Shown piece by piece: positions 47,901-56,900 of a stretch of DNA of 64,000 bases (position 1 is the stretch's first letter; each line of letters starts with the position of its first letter). A program made the position numbers and the translations under genes. The stretch lies in the NCBI RefSeq assembly GCF_945859685.1, contig NC_079147.1, forward strand, positions 70,710,946 to 70,774,945, read 5' to 3'. Source of the stretch: Eupeodes corollae (lineage: Eukaryota; Arthropoda; Insecta; Diptera; Syrphidae). The notes under the pieces were generated by a model that did no database searches, had not been told where the DNA came from, and worked only from the letters and a program-made list of their open reading frames with translations.

Positions 47901-50900
47901 ATTCACGCTCAGTAAAAAATATTCGCACTGCATTAGCTTTAATGATAATCTTTACTTAAACCCACCTGTCTTTCAGATAAATCCAATGCCACTGCTATTT
48001 CATATCTCCTTAGTCTAGTTAAATAGTTTGAATGTAAGAATTCCGCTTCTAATTCTGTGATTTGATCTTTGGTAAATGTGGTGCGTTCCTTCCGGTTTGC
48101 AGATGTTAAATTCCTACTTTCTTTTTTTGTTGGTGTTGTAATTGCTGTTGCTGATGTTGCCAACATGTCTGGTGTTTTAGTTATGGTGGACGCTGAAAAT
48201 AAAAACAACAAAACAAAAGAATATTACGTCTTTATTGTTTAAAATTTATGACCACACAAATAGTATTTTCTTTTATAATTGCATAATGAGTTCTAAGGTC
48301 CAATTATGAACATGCCAAAACAACCACTTGAAAATATTTATGATGGTTCATATTCGAATCCACTGGATGACAGAAGGTTCTAGTGGTCTTAAATTTATGG
48401 GATAATTACATCCTGAAAATGTATTGGGATATTTTTCTTATAGTTTGATATTTTTTTGAGCTAGACATATGTATCTATACTTTTTTATTATATAAAATTT
48501 TAGTCCATTTTAAATTTTCCATAAGAAGTAATTGGGCGCATTCACCTAGTGGCTACGTAGTCAAAATTCAACTAGCTTTGTGAGTGCAAAACTAGACTAC
48601 AAATCGAGTCAATCTGGAACTGTCATATTGTTGGCAAATGCAAATATATAAAATAAGAAACATTTTTTTATTTGATAACTTTAACTTATCTTTTGTGTTT
48701 TTAAATTCAATAAAATCAAATTTAAGACACAATTTGAATGATTTATATTTGTATTTAAATACTGAACGATTTATTTTAATTTAAATTTGTGTGTTTTTAC
48801 CGAGCAGCTGATTGTGAAACGTCAAAATCATTCTCCACTAACTTTGTAACCGAATTTTTTACACTAAGTCGGAGGGGAAATTTCAACTACTTTTGTAATT
48901 AGATTTAGCCAATCAGAATCCCTTGACTACGTAACCACTAGTTTTGTGAATACGACCATTAATAGATAGATTATTTTAGATAGATAGATGATTTATTTTT
49001 CTTCATTATTTTTTTTTATTTTTATACATAAATCATTAAAGCATGGCTTCTGCCGTCTGCCTGATTGACATTTAATAAAAAATAAAAAGAAATGTTTGTT
49101 TTAGTTACATCTTACATCATTAACAAAATAAATAGTAGCTTAGTTGTTTTGAAATTAAAAATTTTCATTTATAATATTGTTTCGGTAAGTTATTCCTTCT
49201 TTATAATAGTTAAGAAGTAGCTTTACATCTGATTCACAATTTAAAAGTGCTCTTACTTCAGAATACGACCATTGCAATCGGTCCGATTTGTCGAATTGAA
49301 AATATTGACATATCTCGTAGCTTCAAGTAGAGGTGTCTTTTCGATGCTTGATTTTATTTACAAAAAATAAAAACCTAAAGAAATCACTTCTAAACATGAA
49401 TTTTCGACCCAAATATCTTTTCAAAAATTAGAGACATTATTGGTGCAAAATTTTAAACGTTTTAGTAAATTGTTAAATTAATTTTTAGCAATTTATTAGG
49501 CTTGCTATTTCTTAACAATTTGCCTAAGTTAGAATCAAGAAAAATTAAGTTTTAACAATTTCCTATATTCATATGACGTTTTTATAAAATCAATGCATGG
49601 AATGGTCCATTCACTTACTTACTTAAGGTGGCGCTACAGTCCGGGGTGGACCTGGGCCTCAATCAACATGCGTCTCCAGCCAGCTCGCTCCCCAGCTAGC
49701 TGTCTCCAGTTTCGTACGCAAAGTTGGCACGCCTCTCCCACCTGAGTGAGCCACCTGAGTCGCGGTCTTCCTCTACTGCGCCGCCGTCCCTCGGGATTGG
49801 ATTCGAAGACCTTCCAGCTGGAGCGTTGATGTCCATCCATGACCTAGCCATCTAAGCCGTTGGACTTTAATTCTGCTAACTAACTTCTCCATTCTGCATC
49901 TATGCGTACGGGACCAAAAATCACCCGAAGAATTTTTCTCTCGAAGCATCCTAAGACGCTCTCATCTTTCTTTGACAGGGTTCAGGCCTCAGCGCCATAA
50001 ATGAGAACCGGGATGATGATTGCCTTAGGTGATTTTAGATGCTTAAGAGAGGACTTTACTTCTCAATTGCCTTCTTAGTCCAAAGAAGCAGCGATTTGCA
50101 AGAGTTATTCTTCGTTTGATTTCAGCGCTGTTGTCGTTGTCTGTATTAATAGCGGTGCCTAGGTAGACAAAGTCCTTAACAACCTCAAAGTTATAGCTGT
50201 CCATGGTGACGTTTTGTCCAAGACGTCAGTGTCCTTTTTTGATGACAGCATATACTTTGTCTTGCCCTCATTGACCACTAAACCCATCTTCTTCGCTTCC
50301 GTCTCAATGCTCAAAAACGCTCCACTGACATCACGCTTTGATCTTTTAATTATGCGTATCCGAGTTATTGGATGGACCTTTGGAAGATTGTGCCTTTAGT
50401 GTTGACGGTTGAGTTTTGCACAATTCTTTCCAGAACGATGTTGAAGAAGTCGCATGACAGTGCATCGCCTTGTCTAAAACATTTTTTGACATGAAATGCA
50501 TCGGTAAGATCTTTTCCGACCTTGATAGAGCAGCGTGCATTCTCCATAGTCATTCTACATAAACGGATAAGTTTGACAGGGATGCCAAAACTAGACATTG
50601 CTCGGTAGAGCTCTTCCCTATAGATGCTGTCATACGGGGCTTTAAAATCGATAAAGAGATGGTGGGTATCGATTTGAAGCTCCTGGGTTTTTTCCAAGAT
50701 CTGCCGTAGTGTGAATATTTGGTCCATAGCGGACTTTCCTGGTCTGAAGCCACACTGATAAGGACCGACGAATGGCTTCAAACGTTCACATAATACGGCA
50801 GAAAGGATCTTATACGCAATGTTAAGAAGACTGATGCCTCTGTAGTTGGCGCAGTTTAGAGGGTCTCCTTTCTTATGTATCGGCCACACTATGCTGAGGT

Positions 50901-53900
50901 TCCACTCATCGGGCATGCTTTCTTCCGACCATATTTTGCAGATGAGTTGGTGCATGCTCCGTACCAAGTCATCGCCTGCTGCTTTGAATAGCTCGGCAGC
51001 GATGCCGTCAGCTCCAGCAGCTTTGTTTGACTTAAGTTAAGATATAGCTATCTTCACTTCGTCTAGGTCGGGTAGGTGAAATTGTTGATCTGCGTCGCCG
51101 AGGTTGAGTGGTTCTATCTCCCTTACAGTGGAATTTGGTTCATCATCGCCGTTATATAATTTGGAGAAGTGATCTATCCATATTCTCAATTTCGACTTTA
51201 CAGGCTTCGGTTCGTGGCTGGTACCCTTGGGAGGTTTTTTTTACCTTTTGATAAAATTTACGAACCTCATTCCTGTTGTGACATCCCTCTATCTCTTCGA
51301 TCACGCCCTTCTCATGCTCTCTTTTTTTCCATCTAAGAAGCCGGTGTTCCTCTCTCCTCTTCTGCTCGTAGAGCTCGCGAGCAGCTCTAGTCCTTTTGTG
51401 CAGCGCCTTTTTGTATACCTCTTTTTTCGCTGCGTGCGCTTGCAGGCATTCGTCGTCAAACCAGGGGTTTCGCTGTGGTGGCCGTGTGAAACCTAGCACT
51501 TCAGAGGCGGCATCTCTGATGGCTGCAAGGCAATGTTGCCACTGGTTTTCAATGCTTAATGCAGGAAGCATAGGACTCCTTCAGAGGTTATTAGAGACTC
51601 GATCTCTTGCGATTGTAGCCGTCTTACGTCGAATCTTCTCACAGTACTTCCTTGTTTTGGCTTGGATCGGACCACTACAACGAGGTAGTGGTCCGAGTCG
51701 ATGTTGGCCCCTCGGAATGTTCGGATATCCTGGATACTGGAGAAGTGTCGTGCGTCGATCGCAATGTGGTCACTCTGGTTGACGGTTGATTGATCAGGAG
51801 ATTTCCATGTCCCTTTGTGGATATTAAGATGAGTGAATTGCGTAAGCTACCAGAACATTTCGCCCCGCATTTCTTAAACCCTTAACAATAGGTTGTTTAA
51901 GATTTTGCGCTATTTACTTTGCATATCTCACACAAATTATCGTTTTTAATATTTTTATAAAAATCGACACACTGGCACGTTTAGTGTGTTATCTGTGTAG
52001 CCTTTTTAACTTCCCATAGGAAGTTATTGTAATGGGTCCGATTTGTCAAATTGAAAATTTTGAAATTTCTCGACGTTTCAAGGTCCCTAGGTCGAAATAA
52101 AAGATTTTTAGAAAGATGTCTGTGTGTGCGTGTGCACGTACGTTCGTACGTCTGTACGTTCGCGACGTTTTTTTCGTCCTCCATAGCTCAAGAACCAGAA
52201 GAGATATCAACTTCAAATGAATTTTGTTATACAGGTAATAAGGCAGAAAGATGCAGAAAGGGCTCTCAAGAAAATTGCGTGGGTGTTTTTTTTACCATAG
52301 CAGTTTGAAAAAAATATGAAAATTTTGGTTAATCCTAAATATCTTACGAACCAAAAACACTAGAGACTTGAATTAAATTTAACGTGATAAAAACAGGTAT
52401 ATTTTTTGAAAAAAATCAATATAACGGATTTTTTATAAATTAATAAAACTGAACAAAAATTTGTCACCTCCGAAATTTTACGACTGAAATATGATTTCAT
52501 CTCCAAAAAAATTTTGTGCAACGAAGAATAATGTTTTTGACATCTGCTCAAATTTTGAGAAAAATCGAATTGACAGTTTGTTTTATAAAAAATAATAATC
52601 CAAAAAAAACATTACTCAAAATTGGTAAAAATTGAATATCGATCATATATCTTTTCAAAAACTTGAAATTTAGGCTTCAAGCTTATTTTGTCTTATAAGA
52701 AATATTGTTTTCAACGTTTTGAAAAATTTGGAGAAAAATCGAATTGACAGTTTTTGTATTGATGCAAATATTAAGCATCAGTTCCACTTGTTTCCAATAC
52801 AGGCAGACATTATGATACCAAACTAACTAAGGATCTTAGAAACAATATTACTTTTATAAATACAGAAAAGCTTAGGTATCAGACATAAATAACAAATTTT
52901 CTCAAATTTCAACTAAATCTTGTCAATGAATTAATACTTGAAAACCTTCAAATTATAAGGAACAAACATTTAAACAAGACCTTATCCCAGATAAAAAAAC
53001 ATGACAAGCTAACTTGGAAACTTTTAAAGACATTTAAAAGAAAAAATTTGAAAATAACCCATTATACAGTTAATATCAATAAATTAAAACAAATGTGGAA
53101 AAAACTAACCGAGTTCGGAAAACTTTCTGAAAACAACCTTACTATCGCACATTCATTTAACCGTAGAGTTTCCATTCAAAAAGTAAATAAAAGTATCACT
53201 TAAATAGATCACCTATCATTTCACAATAAATTGGTTATAAATATTATTAAAATAGATCTCAAAACCAAGAAAGGTTATGGTAAGATATCTTATTTGAAAA
53301 ATATCAATTAAAATGTGTTCTTGTTATGGTTAAGTTATCTTTTCAATAGCTGTTGTTTATTCGGTTATTTTTCCAAAAGATAGAAATTTGCAAGGATTGG
53401 GCCAGTTCCAAAGCGATTCGATAATGCCACACGTCGAAGACAAAACCAACAAGGAGCCAAGAACAAATTTACCCCAAATAGAAGTTTATTGGGCAAATAG
53501 GTTGAATTGCTGCCAATGTTCTATAACCCGTCGTCCGGTATTCCAACTAAGGTGATCGTGTCGTCCTGGGCTAAGTATAAGAATTAAGGGACATTATGGA
53601 CAACTTTTGTACGTCTTATGAATGAGAAAAAAATTGCTACAAAAGAACATGTTGATGGTTGGCACCCTTAAGAAGAATAAAAGAAGTACATATACTACCA
53701 ATGCTTAGGGTATGAAGTTCAAGAGGGAAGCAAAGCCGAACAAAGTTTTGTACAGCTTAAGAGTACTTCCAGCATTATGCTTACTTGTCCTTCAGGCGAC
53801 ATTAGCTGTCTCATTTTTGTCTAGAACAAATATGAATCCTGTACAGCTAAGTGGCCATGAATAAATTCAACGCAGCCAAAAATGCGTGAAACACAAAAGC

Positions 53901-56900
53901 TAATATTTCGAAAGAGCATTGTATTTTAAAAATTTGTTTTGACAGATCCTAAAAAAAAGAACTTTTTCAAGGATTTCATATTGAAGGCTAAGACTACTAT
54001 AAATAATATTTTCGTAACGCTTGTTATAGACATATAGACAATGACGGATCTAGGGGGGGGGTTATGTATTTGGAAAAAAAATACTTGCATTCGTACAAGA
54101 AAATTTAATCAAACATGACTTTACGGTGGTAGAAAAGTCGAAAAAGTGGGTCTGTCTGTCTGCCCTCGCCTCATATACGTAATAGCATTGATAAGAGACT
54201 ATCAATATCTCAGCATGCTTACTGCAAAGGGAAATCGGTAGAAACAGCCTTGCACACTCTGGTAAGAACTATCAAATACTTCCTGGAACAAAAGGAATGT
54301 ACTATGGTGGCCTTCCTGGATATTGAGGGCGCTTTCAACAACGTTGACACATCCGCTATCACTTCTGCTATGACGAACCTAAACGTCGAATACTCGTGAG
54401 TTGATTAAGCTAATGCTAAAAAGCAGGATCATCAACTATAAGGTTGGGGATTTTTGTACGAAAAGGTCTGTCGGTAGAGGCTCTCCGCAAGGAGTACTAA
54501 TATCCCTTGAGAGGGAAGGCTACAGAGTGGTTGCGTATGCCGATGATGTTGCTATCGCAGTCCCAGGAGAATATCCTAATACACTGAGAGCCCTCCTCCA
54601 AAACGCACTCAATATGATCACTGCGGAATTAGTATTAATCCTCAAAAAAAAAGATCGCGTCCTTTTTACACGGAAATACAAGATCCCAGTAATTGTACCT
54701 CTTTCAATAAAAGGTGTACCACTAATTTTTACCAATGAAGCCAAATATCTTGGTCTGATATTGCACAAAAAATTAAGTTGGAAACCTAATATTCAGGAAA
54801 GATTCTTATATTCGGGGTTGCAGTGTGGTGGACTGCACTGGAGAAAGACACATACTACGACAAACTCAGCAGAGTCCAAACCCACTGCATGTCTCTGCAT
54901 AAGTGGGGCATTGAGAACCACACCCTCAGCAGCGTAAGACACTCTCCTCCATCTGATACCCCTCGACATCTTCAGTAAATACGTGGAAGCGAGTACCGCT
55001 ATAAGACTCAACGCCTCATCTCAATGGACCAACAACAATGTGGGGCACTTCATCATTTTGAACCTCTTTGGTTCTATAACCAAAGTATATAGACTACACT
55101 ATTCCTAAACCCCTATTTGGAAAAAAACTTACAGGTATCCATTCCATCCAGAGATGAATGGGAAGACAAAAACTCCTAGATAACAAAAGTATACAGATGG
55201 TCCAAGACAAATGAGGGAGTTGGTAGTGGTGTGTACTCAGAAAAGCTTAATCTAAGCATCTAATTCCACCTCCCTAATCATTGTAGCGTCTTCCAAGAGG
55301 AAATTTTAGCGATCAAAGAGGTTCTCTCTTTTGCGATAACAAACTCGAAGTGGCACAATTTATTAACATGTGCAGCCACAAAACTCACATGGCCTTCACT
55401 GGACCTAAAGCGCTCTAAAGACTTGTTATCTCAAAGCAGACTTCATATTAGCTCCCTAATAGGAGTCCTTACGGGACACTGTCTTACAGGCAGACACGCA
55501 ATACGACTTGGTGTAGCCTCAATTGACCTGCCGGAGCTGTATGGACGAGGAAGAAGAGGAAACAATCTCTCACCTTATCTGCACTTGCCCTGCTCTTTCA
55601 CTAACACACAAGCTTCATCTGGGACACTACTCTTTTGATAATCCCAGTGAACTAGCTAAAAAGGATATCAAATATTATCTTCGCGCTATAAAAAGCTCAA
55701 AACGGTTCGACTAGTAAGAAGTAATTCTCTAGATTCATGTGGTATTACAATGGGCCTTTTCTTTTGGCCTAAGTGTGTGTATTCTAAATCCGCAGCCACG
55801 TTAACCTAACCCTTTGTATATGAAAACTTTTTCATTTACAAAGCCTAACCTAACCTGTACTGGCCCCGTCAGCCTAAACCATTGTGCCCATTGAAACTAA
55901 GGTTTTCAGTCGATTAGCTTAAGGTGTTTTGTTTTTTTGAAAACGAAAAATAACAGCAGTATTCCCAATAAAAATTGTTTGGTTTAGAATTTTTAATTTC
56001 TATTTTTTTCAAAATTGAACCGATAGATTTTTTAAAAACTTTCTCTATTTATTTTTTTTTATTCGGCTTCTTCCTAAAGGTAGGTAGGTAGAAATGGCGA
56101 TCTCAAGGCAACTTAGCCTGAGATCCAATTAGCGCTGTAGTGCGCCGTTTTGATACAAAAAACTCGTTTGACTCGTTTGATTGAAAGGGATAGATTGATA
56201 GAGAAGCTTCATAGCGATTATGTTAGACCCATTTTGTCGCATTGAGAAAAAAGATTAGGTCTCTAATCTTTGTCTCAGATAGCTCATCGAGTTCTTGAAA
56301 GAATGCTTTTCCAAAGTATTTCGTTCTAGTGTTTGAAAAAGCAGGACATTTGCAGAGGAAATGGATTATCGTTTCACTTTCTGTTTGGTCACTTCCGACG
56401 GCAAAAGGTGTTGTAGGAGATACCCAACTTCACTGCATGAACTCAGGAACTGCAGGATATGGCCAAGTTAATGGCTTTGACAGCTGCCTGACTGTCTGTA
56501 AAGATAGCCACATTTCGGTTTTAGTTTGGGTTTTGTTTAAGTATCTTAAATGCCTCCCTTATTGCCAGCAGTTGAGCCTGAAAAACGCTAGCAAAGTCAG
56601 GAAGCCTAAAGGATTTGGCTACATTTAGGGACTCAGAAAAGATACCAGAACCAACTCCGCACTCCATCTTTGAGCCATCAGTAAAGATGGTTGTGTCGAA
56701 ACCTATCGACACGATATCATCCTCCCAATCTTCTCTCGATGGGAAAATAACCTTAAAACCCTTACTAAGGCTCAAAGTAGGAGTGCAGTAGTCAGTGTCT
56801 ACCGAGATAATATCTGAGGGAATCAATTTCGTTGTGTTGCTGTGACCATAAAGTTTTGACAACCAGCTGTTTGATTCCTTCATCTTAATATCGCTGCAGG

